A DNA stretch of 64,000 nucleotides from Salinibacter sp. 10B (GCF_002954405.1 NZ_MQWC01000004.1:780065-844064), one strand, 5' to 3'. Counted from the first letter of the stretch, positions 36,552-45,642 are shown. The notes: generated by a model from the letters alone, not told the origin. Translations and numbers: made by a program.

Positions 36552-37787
36552 TTATTCGTACCGGAGGGCCTCCACCGGTTCCGCCTGTGCGCCCGTCCAG
36601 GCCGGCGCAAGCCCAAACCCCACTCCCACCGCCGTACAGATGCCGAACGCGAGCATGACAGTAGACACGGGCAGCGATGCGGCAACGCCTAGGGTCGAGC
36701 GGACCATCGCGGCAATGCCTGCCGAGATGCCGATGCCAATAAGACCTCCGATGAAGCAAATCACGACTGCCTCAATCAAAAACTGTAGGAGAATGGTGCG
36801 CTTCTTGGCCCCCACCGCCTTCCGAATGCCGATCTCCTTCGTCCGCTCCTTGACCGACACAAACATGATGTTCATGACCCCGATGCCTCCCACCAATAGT
36901 GCGAGGGCCGTCAGGAAGATGCCCACCCCATAAATTCCTCGCTTGACCGGGGCAAACTGCTCGCGCACATCGGACTGCTGGCCCACCTCGAAGTTGTTCT
37001 CCTCCGTGGGCCGCAGCCCGCGCTCCACCCGCACAATGCCAATAATCTCACTTTCGGCCTCCGTCATGGTCGTCGAGGGCGCCACCTTCACCTTTACCTC
37101 TACGCCTCGATCCCGTACTCCCCACCGCGCGTCGAAGGTGTCAAACGGAATCAGCACCTCTCCGTCCAGCCCGCCTCCAAAGAGCCCACCCCCCTGCTCC
37201 TTCAAGACCCCAATCACATCGAACCGATGTCCCCCCACCGAGACCTCCTTGCCGAGCGGCGACACGATCGGAAACATTTCGTCGGCCACCCTGGCCCCGA
37301 GCACAATGACAGACCGCGCCGAGCGCGCTTCGCTCCGACTAAAAAACCGGCCTCGCTGAAGTCCCACGCTCTGAATGCGCGGGTAGTTGGCCCCAACGCC
37401 ATTGACCGTCACCCCTTCGAGCGACTGGTCGCGTCGGCTTACCAGATACGACTCGTTCACGCTGGCCATGGTGGCCTCGGCGTAGCGCGACCGGCGGTCA
37501 ATCGCATCCGCCACCGACGGGTCGATTTCGGGACGATTGATGTACTTCCACCACTGGTTGGTCCCCCCCATCGGCCACACCTGCACGTGGAGCACGTTCG
37601 ACCCGAGCGACGATAGTGACTGCTGAAAACCTGCCTCAATGCCGTTGATTACCGTCGCCATGCCCGTCACCGATGCAATGCCGATCACAATCCCGAGGGT
37701 GGTGAGCACCGACCGCATCTTGTTTGCCCAGATGGCCTGACCGGCGATCCGGACGCCTTCGACGATTTCGAATACAAAACGACGCAC
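36552..37787 (-). CDS. MacB-like ABC permease, copy 2
   Basis: A 411-aa paralogue of the adjacent permease with the same order: cytoplasmic N-helix, membrane helix (SVLTTLGIVIGIASVTGMATVI), periplasmic domain of about 220 residues, and a C-terminal three-helix FtsX block including GGIGVMNIMFVSVKERTKEIGIRKAVGAKKRT. It is the first gene of the five-gene operon, so a promoter should lie in 37788-38020. That 233-bp gap includes no clear element. Confidence 0.9.
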   Translation of the reverse strand: MRRFVFEIVEGVRIAGQAIWANKMRSVLTTLGIVIGIASVTGMATVINGIEAGFQQSLSSLGSNVLHVQVWPMGGTNQWWKYINRPEIDPSVADAIDRRSRYAEATMASVNESYLVSRRDQSLEGVTVNGVGANYPRIQSVGLQRGRFFSRSEARSARSVIVLGARVADEMFPIVSPLGKEVSVGGHRFDVIGVLKEQGGGLFGGGLDGEVLIPFDTFDARWGVRDRGVEVKVKVAPSTTMTEAESEIIGIVRVERGLRPTEENNFEVGQQSDVREQFAPVKRGIYGVGIFLTALALLVGGIGVMNIMFVSVKERTKEIGIRKAVGAKKRTILLQFLIEAVVICFIGGLIGIGISAGIAAMVRSTLGVAASLPVSTVMLAFGICTAVGVGFGLAPAWTGAQAEPVEALRYE

Positions 37788-38020
37788 AGCACTAAAAATC
37801 GGAGTGAGTGTAGCACGAAGCGGCTCACACTGGACCTGAGGCTCGTCCTGTCGGGGAGGCGGCGGTCGTTCATCTCCGCCCGCGACGACGCCCCCCGTGA
37901 ACGGTTATGCAATCGCCCCTCTTCCCCCTCTTTTTCCCCAGGACCGACATGCCAGTAGACAGGCCCATCGGCGTATGGGTTGCAGCCCCCGAGTAGCAGG
38001 CGATCCAACCGTGGAGCGTC

Positions 38021-39223
38021 CTACTTGATGCTGCCTGTTCGACGAATCGACGAGATTACGGGACGAACGGGCGAATCGGCCCGACGAATGTTAGGACGCT
38101 CCCGCTCAGCACGCATTTCATTCTGCAGCGTCCCGCGATCGAGCGAAAACTGGACGTGCACAATCGGACCGTCGCGCTCGATCGTCACCTCGTCAAGCAG
38201 GTCGCGATGACGCTCATCGAGATTGTCTCCCGACAGTTTCAACATCGCCACTGCGCCCTCGGCCACGTCCACCACACTCGACGCACTCGCGTTGTCCCGC
38301 ATCGTCAAGTAAACCTGCCCCTCCAGCGCGGTCTCCGTGAGGGTGATCGAGATGGCCTGATCCTGAAGGCGACTCTTGAGCTGTCCAAACTTCGCACTGG
38401 CACGCCCCCCGATGGCCGACACCTCCGACAGCCCAAGCACTCGATCCGACCACTCGGACAACGCATTCTGCAGCCCTGCCTGGTTCACGGGCGGAGCACC
38501 TTCCACCGAAGCCACTGCCGTTTCTCCCCCCGACGAGTCCTGCAGGGCGGCCTCCACAACGTCGCTCCCCACGAGCCAGGCCGTATTGCCCCGCCCCACC
38601 CGCTTCACCAGGTCCATGTACGTATCATTTGAAAGGAGATTCGTGCCCTGAGCGGACTGATGGCGATCGACCATTGCTCTTACGCGCTCGACGTCATTCG
38701 ACACGGCCATCGTCCCCTCGTCCACAAAGGCAACCGTGAGCGTGTCAGAGGACGACGCCTCCCGTTCTCCCAGCGCGAGATGATACACGGGACGTCCCTG
38801 ATACGTACTCGTGCGTCCGGCATTCCGAGGCGCTCGGTCGAGATATCGGTCCAATTGTTCCGGGGCCAGATCAGCAAACAGCACCACGCTAATCGCCTTG
38901 TTTCCCTCCAGCGCTCCATACGCGACGTTCAGATCCGAATTCGGATCCATCCCTGTAGCGTCCATAAACGCCCGCATCAGCGGATGGTCCGTTTGTCGGA
39001 GACTGTCGGCAAAATTCTGATTTCGGAGGTCCCCCACCTGCTGAAACACAGTTTCAATGTTGACCATCCCCACATAGCGGGGCTGCTCCGGAAGCAGCGT
39101 CGCGGCCCGCCGCGCCTGCACCGGAAGTTGGTCGGTCATGCTCATGTAGGGCTCGCACGCGGTGAGGACAAACGCCCCGAGCACAAAGAGAAATCCCCAA
39201 AGCGAGAGTCGGCGGTTGTTCAT
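38021..39223 (-). CDS. Exported lipoprotein of unknown family
   Basis: From the ATG at 39223 the 400-aa protein has a leader with lipobox (VLTAC, Cys23). The body alternates strands and helices (YVGMVNIETVFQQVGDL, AISVVLFADLAPEQLDRYL, LTVAFVDEGTMAVSNDVERVRAMVDRH), a pattern I have seen in DUF3352-like substrate-free periplasmic proteins, but I cannot name the family. A C-terminal tail of about 40 residues is polar and basic. It is upstream of the efflux operon on the same strand, 233 bp away. Confidence 0.7.
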   Translation of the reverse strand: MNNRRLSLWGFLFVLGAFVLTACEPYMSMTDQLPVQARRAATLLPEQPRYVGMVNIETVFQQVGDLRNQNFADSLRQTDHPLMRAFMDATGMDPNSDLNVAYGALEGNKAISVVLFADLAPEQLDRYLDRAPRNAGRTSTYQGRPVYHLALGEREASSSDTLTVAFVDEGTMAVSNDVERVRAMVDRHQSAQGTNLLSNDTYMDLVKRVGRGNTAWLVGSDVVEAALQDSSGGETAVASVEGAPPVNQAGLQNALSEWSDRVLGLSEVSAIGGRASAKFGQLKSRLQDQAISITLTETALEGQVYLTMRDNASASSVVDVAEGAVAMLKLSGDNLDERHRDLLDEVTIERDGPIVHVQFSLDRGTLQNEMRAERERPNIRRADSPVRPVISSIRRTGSIK

Positions 39224-39429
39224 TATAATCGCAGGCTGATGACAACGAATCGGAACCCAGCGGCCACCTCTCCTGACGACTGGCATGTGCACTAACCTCC
39301 ATGCCTAATATATGATGCCTGCTGTGCGACGAGTCGCCTTCTACAGACGACGAATCGCCCTTTTTCGCGACCAATCCTACGCCAGGACTCCTCCCTCAAC
39401 GGCGATTCGACGTCCCAAGCGCCTGGATG

Positions 39430-39570
39430 TCATACCGTGCCTAGGATGAGAAGAAGCACCGCGACCGCAATGCCAATGACAATCACAACAAACCCAATCC
39501 CCGTCCACTTGCCCTTCTCACGAGTCTGGCGATCTACCTCTCGCGTCTTGCTCTCTTTTCGACCGTTCAT
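39430..39570 (-). CDS. 46-aa single-helix membrane protein
   Basis: A small gene opening at the ATG at 39570 after a clear purine-rich site (AAAGGGGGC at -12). The product has a basic, charged N-terminal half (MNGRKESKTREVDRQTREKGK) and one hydrophobic helix of about 22 residues (VVIVIGIAVAVLLLILG). It is probably an inner-membrane small protein. The upstream in-frame extension to 39714 contains no signal and is ignored. The strong ribosome site, rare in this window, supports a real gene. Confidence 0.6.
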   Translation of the reverse strand: MNGRKESKTREVDRQTREKGKWTGIGFVVIVIGIAVAVLLLILGTV

Positions 39571-40027
39571 GATGCCCCCTTTGGTTTGTATACAATTAGC
39601 GACGGTGCAGACCTCTACCCGGCTGTCGGCGAGTGTCTGATACGGAATGATACGGAGATTGGAGACGTCCCCCATCAGTGAACGGTCCCGTCGCGTTGTA
39701 GGACAGTCGTCCACTCCACTAGTCGCTTCCGTCCTCCCGAGCGAATACTCAATCCGAGCAGGACGCGAATTTCAAAACAAGGGAGACCGAAATGTAGCCC
39801 GTTCCTTTTCAGCAGGACCCCATTCTCAAATCGACGCTCATTGTATTCGTCGGGAAAGGGCCGACACCTTTTCACACCCTGAAAGAAAAGGGCTTTCATC
39901 GTGCGCGTTTCTTTTTTGTTACAATGTATTCATCAAACGGCATGTCATCTCACACGGGGTTTGCCTCACGTTGTATCGAGTGGTGTGCTCTTTCCGTTCG
40001 CAATCCTCTGGATTTGCTCCCGTGTCT
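39571..40027. other. 457-bp divergent intergenic region
   Basis: The region between the 46-aa membrane gene and apaG holds AT-rich patches ('gtatacaatta' near 39590, 'ttttttgttacaatgtattcatc' near 39911-39933) that could be the two promoters. A plus frame runs into apaG from 39647 but has no protein features. No other element is seen. Confidence 0.4.
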
Positions 40028-40411
40028 ATGGTTACCTACGCAGCAACCAAACGTGATATTGCAGTCACCGTACGGCCCATCTACCTCGACGGCCCGTCGG
40101 ACCTGCTCAAGCGTCAGTTTACGTTTGGGTACGCGGTTACGATCGAAAATGAGGGGTCGGCGAAGGTGCAGCTTCTCCGACGCCGATGGATTGTGCACGA
40201 GGACGACGGAAGTCGTCAAGACCTAGAAGGGGACGCCGATCTTCCCGGCCATCCCGTCATTGCCCCGGGCGAGAGTCACGTGCACGACGGATCCTGTACC
40301 ATCACGTCGTTTAACGGAACGGTGGAAGGCAACTACCTCGTCCAGCGGGCCGACGGCGAGCAGTTCCGCGTGCCGGTGCCCTCGTTTCACCTGCATGCCG
40401 CCGCAAACTAG
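40028..40411 (+). CDS. apaG: ApaG domain protein
   Basis: A 127-aa protein of the ApaG (DUF525) fold, a fibronectin-III-like beta-sandwich seen free in bacteria and in the FBXO3 family. Signatures: VTVRPIYLDG, FTFGYAVTIENEG, VQLLRRRWIVHEDDG and PGESHVHDGSCTITSFNGTVEGNYLVQ. ApaG homologues affect Co2+ tolerance and ApaH activity in enterics, but the biochemical role is unknown. The ATG at 40028 gives the normal length. Confidence 0.92.
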   Translation: MVTYAATKRDIAVTVRPIYLDGPSDLLKRQFTFGYAVTIENEGSAKVQLLRRRWIVHEDDGSRQDLEGDADLPGHPVIAPGESHVHDGSCTITSFNGTVEGNYLVQRADGEQFRVPVPSFHLHAAAN

Positions 40412-40682
40412 CAATGTATGGGGCACCTCTCAGCGAGACCCTACATTGAGGGGCCTGTTCTCATTTCCGCTCGTTTCTACGTTCGATGCCGATGCACTCG
40501 TAGACCAAACGCAGGGCCGGGCGTATGCGGCTGCCTCCCCGGATTGCGTACCGGGCTCCGCCGGGGGGCATCATCTCGGGCCCGTAGGGTGCCGGTCCTC
40601 CTAAAGCAGAAGGAGACCCCGAACGTCGGCGTGGGCGCCTCGTTCAAGCGCCCCCGTTCCTCTCACGCCGACTCCTCACTCC

Positions 40683-41690
40683 ATGTCTGCTGATCGCCCG
40701 TCGTCCTCCTCGGTTCTCCGCAGTGCTCTTACGGCCGGCAGCGCCATCGCTGGCGCGTATGCGGGCCTTGCCGCCACCCGGTGGGCCTACCAGCAAACCC
40801 TTCCCCCTCCCTCTGCTCTTCCTCCGGCCCTCGACTGGTCGACGCACTCCCTGGAGGTTCCTCATGGACGGGCCCAGCTGTACGTCCGCCCCGGCACGGG
40901 CGTCCCGGTGATCCTGCTCCACAGCTTCAACGCTGCGGCCTCAAGCGCTGAGATGGCCCCGATCGCCGACCACCTAGCTGCGACCACCGATCGGCCCCTC
41001 TACGCCGTCGACTGGCTGGGCTTCGGCGGCTCGGACCGGCCCGATCTGGACTATGCCCCTGACGTCTTCGGCCGTCAACTCTACCACGTCCTCACAGACG
41101 TTGTGGACGAACCAGCCGACCTTGTCGCTCTCTCCCTGGGGTGCGAGTACGCCGGATGGATGGGTCTCCAGGCCGCCCCCCGCGTCCGCCGTCTCGCTCT
41201 CATCTCGCCCACGGGCCTCACGTCCGAGCGCGGCCCCTCTATGATAGGACGAGCGGGACTGGCGATCGCGGGGCGCACCGGCGTCTTTGAATTGCTGTAC
41301 TACCGCCTCACGCGACGCTCGTCCCTCCGTGACTACTACGAGCGTCAGGTCTTCCTCGACGCCGACGCGGTGCCGGACGCGCTCGTAGACTACGCCTACA
41401 CCACGACCCACGTCCGCGGCGCGGCCCACGCCCCGCGACGCTTTGTGGAGGGCTCGCTCTTCCTCGACAGTGTGGGCCCGGAAATCTACGGACGGCTCTA
41501 CCGCCCGACGCTCCTCCTCTCCCCAGAAACCCCCGGGCCCACCATCCAGCGCTTTGACCAGCTTCCCAACCTCCTCGACCAGAATCCCCACGCCCTCACC
41601 CACAAGACGGTCCCGGGGGGCTTGATGCCGCACTGGGAAGCGCCCGACGCGTTCTTCGAGGCCCTGATGCCCTTCCTGACGGGCGAGTGA
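40683..41690 (+). CDS. Alpha/beta hydrolase
   Basis: A 335-aa hydrolase. An N-terminal helix (about 11-32, Ala- and Gly-rich) could be a membrane anchor or signal. The fold shows the oxyanion strand VILLHSFNAAAS (77-88), a nucleophile elbow ALSLG with Ser151 (family GxSxG; first Gly is Ala), a cap region rich in Tyr and Arg, and the catalytic His in LMPHWEAPDAF near 316. The activity could be an esterase or lipase of the 3-oxoadipate enol-lactonase class. It starts 271 bp after apaG; the gap between them has no gene. Confidence 0.85.
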   Translation: MSADRPSSSSVLRSALTAGSAIAGAYAGLAATRWAYQQTLPPPSALPPALDWSTHSLEVPHGRAQLYVRPGTGVPVILLHSFNAAASSAEMAPIADHLAATTDRPLYAVDWLGFGGSDRPDLDYAPDVFGRQLYHVLTDVVDEPADLVALSLGCEYAGWMGLQAAPRVRRLALISPTGLTSERGPSMIGRAGLAIAGRTGVFELLYYRLTRRSSLRDYYERQVFLDADAVPDALVDYAYTTTHVRGAAHAPRRFVEGSLFLDSVGPEIYGRLYRPTLLLSPETPGPTIQRFDQLPNLLDQNPHALTHKTVPGGLMPHWEAPDAFFEALMPFLTGE

Positions 41691-41780
41691 TCTTCGGACG
41701 CCCCCCCACCTCCGTTGGCAGCCCTGAAGGCCGAAGGCGAACGAGCCTCAAGCCTATCGGGAAGGCAATACACCCTGCCA

Positions 41781-42593
41781 TCAGAGCACGTGCTTGCTTC
41801 GTCCGCCGTCGACCGGCATGGCCACGCCGGTCACGTATCCGGCGCGGGCACTGGCAAGAAACGTGACGGTCGCGGCAAACTCCTCCGGCTCCCCAATGCG
41901 CGGCAGCGCGTTCTGATCGGCCCAGTCGGCCTCAATCTCGTCGTAGGACTGCCCCGTCTCCGCTTGAATGTCATCGGCCAGGTCTTCAAGCCGCGCCGTG
42001 CGGGTGTAGCCGGGCAGGACCGTGTTCACCGTAATGCCGCTCGGCCCCACGTCGTCGGCCAGGCTCTTGGCGTAGCCCTGGACCCCGGCGCGGGCCGTGT
42101 TGGAGAGGGCGAGCGTAGGAATGGGCTGCTTGGCGGACACGCTGGTGACCATGATAATGCGGGCGTGGTCGTCCTCCGCCGCTGCGGTGCGGAGGTGCGG
42201 AAGCGCCGCCTCGCACATCGAGATGGTGCTCATGAGGTTCAACTCCACCGCCTCCCGGTAGTCCGCACGGTCCACGTCCGTCGCCGCGCCCGAGGGCGGC
42301 CCGCCAGCGTTCGTCACGAGCACATTCAGGCCGCCGAACGTATCCACTGTCTCCTCGACGGCCGCCTGTACGGCCGCCTCGTCCGTCACGTCACAAACGA
42401 GCGGCAGCACGCGATCGTCGGGCACATCGGCCTCGTCGCGCAGATCGTCGGCCGCCGCCGTGATGCGGGCCTCATTCCGAGAACAAAGGGCGACGCGACA
42501 CCCCTCCTGGGCGAGTTCGCGTGCAGCTGCATAGCCGAGCCCTTTGCTGGCGCCGGCCACGAATGCCGTTCGGTCGGTGAGTCCAAGGTCCAT
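41781..42593 (-). CDS. Short-chain dehydrogenase/reductase with altered active site
   Basis: From the ATG at 42593 the protein has 270 aa. The dinucleotide loop GASKGLGYA (14-22) and NAGG (95-98) are intact, so it binds NAD(P). The catalytic YxxxK is replaced by SNTAR (164-168), i.e. Ser164 for Tyr and Arg168 for Lys, with the preceding Ser at about 151-153 kept. A branch of SDR proteins with LSNxxR at this site is known, and its reaction is unclear. The C-terminal VTFLASARAGYVTGVAMPVDGG is standard. Confidence 0.85.
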   Translation of the reverse strand: MDLGLTDRTAFVAGASKGLGYAAARELAQEGCRVALCSRNEARITAAADDLRDEADVPDDRVLPLVCDVTDEAAVQAAVEETVDTFGGLNVLVTNAGGPPSGAATDVDRADYREAVELNLMSTISMCEAALPHLRTAAAEDDHARIIMVTSVSAKQPIPTLALSNTARAGVQGYAKSLADDVGPSGITVNTVLPGYTRTARLEDLADDIQAETGQSYDEIEADWADQNALPRIGEPEEFAATVTFLASARAGYVTGVAMPVDGGRSKHVL

Positions 42594-43063
42594 GTCGTGC
42601 AGAAGAGGCAATTGATGAGCAAAGCGTGCGCTCCCAATCTACCGATCCGTGAAGAGGTTTGTAAAGCCCGTTGTTGCTCAAATGATGGACGGTTCACCAC
42701 GTGCGTGGGAAAATGTATTGATACGTTCGCACGGATCGGTATGGGACGGCGCGCGGTCTGTCGAGGGGGATGGACAGAACCGGGGTGTTGCCCGAACACC
42801 CCAAATTTGTGCGTTGATTCGCGACAAGACACATCTTATGCTTTAGGCGCACAGCAGGCGGTCCACAGAACGTGTTATATCCGGGATTATGCCGACCCGG
42901 TCGGGATATTGCTCTCTTCGTTCTGTGTATCCTCCTGGAGACGAGAGACCTACCGTCCCCTCCGCTTCGTGGTATGCCGAGCGGTTCCGTGACGTAACAC
43001 GGAATGGATCGGCCTAGGATATATTATGTGCTTTCGTACGAGTTTTCTTAAGCTGGAGAAATC
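42594..43063. other. 470-bp gap bordering a low-GC islet
   Basis: Two inverted repeats lie here: CCGACC-C-GGTCGG near 42890 and TTCCGTG-ACGTAA-CACGGAA (42985-43004), the latter about 60 bp upstream of the coiled-coil/zinc-ribbon gene. No open frame is convincing. Base composition drops toward the islet that follows. Confidence 0.5.
42985..43004 (+). promoter_or_regulatory. Operator-like inverted repeat upstream of the islet
   Basis: TTCCGTG and CACGGAA are perfect inverted 7-mers spaced by ACGTAA, about 60 bp ahead of the ATG at 43064. The arrangement resembles a dimeric-repressor site. AT-rich 'gatatattatg' follows at 43019-43029. The binding protein is unknown. Confidence 0.4.
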
Positions 43064-43507
43064 ATGGTAAACGAGCTCACGGCTGCATATAAAAGTCTGA
43101 AGGCAGCCAAAGATATTGCGGGGGGTATCCAGAGCTTGGATACCGAAACCGAAGTAAACCAAGCGGTCATTGATTTGCAGGAGCAGCTTCTGGAAACTCA
43201 GCAACTGCTCCTGACACTACAGGATGAGGCACAGCAAATGAGGGACAGAATCGAGGAGCTTGAGAAGATTGATGAAAGCAAGTTCGAGGTTGACGAAATT
43301 GAACGCAACGGACACACCTTTTCAGGTAGAAAAGCTTATCGCCATAAAGAGTCGGGGATCTATTTCTGTCCAGTTTGCTTCAGTGACGGTGATTTGGTTC
43401 CTCTGCAGTTCTCTCAGAACGGTACAAGTGTCCGAAAATGTGGAAGCTGTGACACGCGATTCGGTCAGTCCGATGACTATAGCCCTGAAGGTCCAGTTCA
43501 TCTTTAA
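43064..43507 (+). CDS. Coiled-coil protein with C-terminal zinc ribbon
   Basis: A 147-aa protein with a helical coiled coil (about 30-72, heptad pattern rich in Gln and Leu) and a zinc ribbon whose cysteine pairs are FCPVC (102/105) and KCGSC (126/129). The ribosome site CTGGAG precedes the ATG. Base composition is lower in GC than the flanks, and codons such as AAA and TTT are frequent, so it was probably acquired. It may bind nucleic acid or act as an adaptor; I do not recognise a named family. The NYN gene starts 46 bp later. Confidence 0.7.
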   Translation: MVNELTAAYKSLKAAKDIAGGIQSLDTETEVNQAVIDLQEQLLETQQLLLTLQDEAQQMRDRIEELEKIDESKFEVDEIERNGHTFSGRKAYRHKESGIYFCPVCFSDGDLVPLQFSQNGTSVRKCGSCDTRFGQSDDYSPEGPVHL

Positions 43508-43553
43508 CCATACTCTGCACTGATTATCTCTTCCAAACACAGTTTGCTCGGTT

Positions 43554-44183
43554 ATGGCTCCATCAGCTATGGAAGGAGAGGCGCACATCTTCTGGGACAA
43601 CTCGAATGTGTTCATACCCGCACAGTACGTCGCTGCTGAGGAAGAAGGCCCATGGGCTGAACGTAAGGTCAGGATACATTTTGAGAATCTCTACAGACTG
43701 GCTCGCTTCGGACGAGAAGTTGGATCTGCGTTTTGTGCTGGGTCAGTCCCCCCTGAACTGAAAGCCCTCTGGGACAATATCCGAGATATGGGTGTCGAAG
43801 TAGAATTATACGAGAGAGGAGATGAATCCGGCACAGAACAAGGTGTGGACCAGACCCTCCAGGTCCACATGCTCAGAGCTATGGCAGACAACGATTCTCC
43901 TCAAACTGCTGTGCTGCTCACTGGAGATGGCGCCGGATACGAAACTGGTATTGGGTTCCATGCGGATCTCGAGCGTATGTACCAAGAAGGATGGGGCATT
44001 GAGGTGATTTCGTGGGATAATGCGTGCAATGACAGCCTGAAGCAATGGGCACAAGAAGTAGGGGCTTATATCCCACTCGAAGACTACTATGATTCAGTTA
44101 CGTTTCTTGAAAAGACGCGGGATGCGAAGGCTCTGTCGATGACCAGCAGGCCCTACGCCGAATCTGATTCAAGACGCACATAA
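43554..44183 (+). CDS. NYN-domain putative ribonuclease
   Basis: A 209-aa protein with a PIN-like NYN fold: the first strand ends in FWDNSNVF (13-20, Asp15 and Asn16/Asn18), GVDQTLQVHMLRAM (98-110, Asp99) and LLTGDGAGYETG (121-132, Asp125) are the acidic metal-binding points of LabA/NYN nucleases. It should cleave RNA. Start may be the ATG at 43554 or that at 43569. The last 30 residues are a loose tail. Its lower GC matches the upstream zinc-ribbon gene, and the two are probably one operon. Confidence 0.8.
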   Translation: MAPSAMEGEAHIFWDNSNVFIPAQYVAAEEEGPWAERKVRIHFENLYRLARFGREVGSAFCAGSVPPELKALWDNIRDMGVEVELYERGDESGTEQGVDQTLQVHMLRAMADNDSPQTAVLLTGDGAGYETGIGFHADLERMYQEGWGIEVISWDNACNDSLKQWAQEVGAYIPLEDYYDSVTFLEKTRDAKALSMTSRPYAESDSRRT

Positions 44184-44397
44184 TCCCCGCTGGAGGTGAC
44201 GGAGGGCAGATGCCGCCGTCAATCGCGGTCTGTTAGGTGGTTTCGCCTTCGCTGTCCAGGAGTGACAATGCCACAGGACTGAAATGGTCTCCGCTGTTGG
44301 TATTTTGACCGGACAGAATTCTGTTGGGTGTTTTTCCGCCCTCTGCACCCCAGCTTCCACGTTATATATATTGACATAATCATACCTTTTATCACCT

Positions 44398-45585
44398 ATG
44401 CCAAATAAAAATATTTCAGGCAGAATTCAGAGCACGCTAAATAAAAGAAGGGAGGTAATTAGGATATTTATTATTGCTGCCGTTCTTGCGGTAGGTGTAA
44501 ACCTGACGACAAGTGGGATATTAAACCTACTCCCAAACAATGATAACTACCAGTTATGGATTGGCATTATAGTAATAACACTTTCTATACTTTATCTAGG
44601 ATATTTACTTATGAGCGAAAGAAAATCTGAAATATCTTATACATCTGCGGTTATAATTTCTAATGAAAATAAAAGACCAATAGGAATACCTAGGTATGAC
44701 TTTTCTGAAGAACTTAGCAAGGTTTTTAATGCTTCATTTGCAGAGAACGAATCACTGAAAGACAAATGGAATAATGAAAGATTGGTTGAGTATAATACAG
44801 AAAATAGCAAAAATAAAGAAGATATAGATAAAAGGGGAGAAGACACCGAATATATATCAATAGTTAGGACAGATGAGAGCTTTATAGAGGTAGGAAAGTC
44901 AGAAGATATACTGATAGAGGCAACAGAATTCGTAATATTGGACTACCTCTCAAAACATTTGGATAGCTATTTCAATGACGTTGAGGAGGTAGATAAAGAG
45001 GTGACCAAAATAGAACGAGAAGATATACCAAAAATACTTATAGAAAATAGAATTCTTTCAACTCTTTCCAAACCACTAGATGAGAGAGATGCTTTCGTTG
45101 GCTCGTCAATATTAGAGGGTGTTCCAGAAGGTCAAGAGATAGTAAGTGTTTATGGCTCAAACGGCACACTGTATGAAAAATTTGAGCTTGTTCTTCCGAG
45201 GGGTACCGAAATAGAAAGACCAGGGCCCGGAAAATTGAGGATGGAAAATAGCCGTATTGTAATGAGCATGGCAATAAAATTTGATGGGATGACCAAAAAT
45301 TTGCCTAGGGGTTTCGAGGATCTATACATGAATTTAGATAGCGAGGATGTAAAACCTTACAAGTTAGATGTAGAAATAAGCGTCTTGATAAAAAGAAGAG
45401 CTCTACTCCAGAGGAGTGGTTGGAAATATCACGAGTGGGTGGACTCTTTTTCGAACAAAATCGAGAATAAAATGTCATTCTCTGAGTTTGTAGACAGAAT
45501 AAATTGGCCCATTGTCATGTGTCACCTCAGATCTTTCAAGGGTATGATGGAAGGTTCTCCTAATAGACCCAATGAAGATGTATAA
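44398..45585 (+). CDS. AT-rich membrane protein of unknown family
   Basis: A 395-aa protein whose gene has very low GC and uses ATA, AGA and AAA codons freely, unlike every other gene here. It begins with a basic tail and two membrane helices (about 21-44 and 52-72), followed by a soluble part of about 320 residues rich in Glu and Lys. No motif is recognisable. ISEDILIEATEFVILDYLSK and EGVPEGQEIVSVYGSNGTLYE stand out as ordered segments. The closest explanation is a recently acquired gene; a role in defence is possible but unproven. It is followed by the terminator at 45643-45680. Confidence 0.75.
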   Translation: MPNKNISGRIQSTLNKRREVIRIFIIAAVLAVGVNLTTSGILNLLPNNDNYQLWIGIIVITLSILYLGYLLMSERKSEISYTSAVIISNENKRPIGIPRYDFSEELSKVFNASFAENESLKDKWNNERLVEYNTENSKNKEDIDKRGEDTEYISIVRTDESFIEVGKSEDILIEATEFVILDYLSKHLDSYFNDVEEVDKEVTKIEREDIPKILIENRILSTLSKPLDERDAFVGSSILEGVPEGQEIVSVYGSNGTLYEKFELVLPRGTEIERPGPGKLRMENSRIVMSMAIKFDGMTKNLPRGFEDLYMNLDSEDVKPYKLDVEISVLIKRRALLQRSGWKYHEWVDSFSNKIENKMSFSEFVDRINWPIVMCHLRSFKGMMEGSPNRPNEDV

Positions 45586-45642
45586 CTTTGTCGTTCTGAT
45601 TGAGTCTAGCGAGAGACAATTTCAAAGGGGCGTACCCCCATG

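Noticed and set aside
40412-40682. Possible riboswitch before the alpha/beta hydrolase
   Set aside because: The GC-rich stretch can fold in many ways but matches no aptamer motif that I know.
44184-44397. Possible insertion-sequence remnant
   Set aside because: No terminal inverted repeats, target duplication or transposase-like frame could be seen in this gap.
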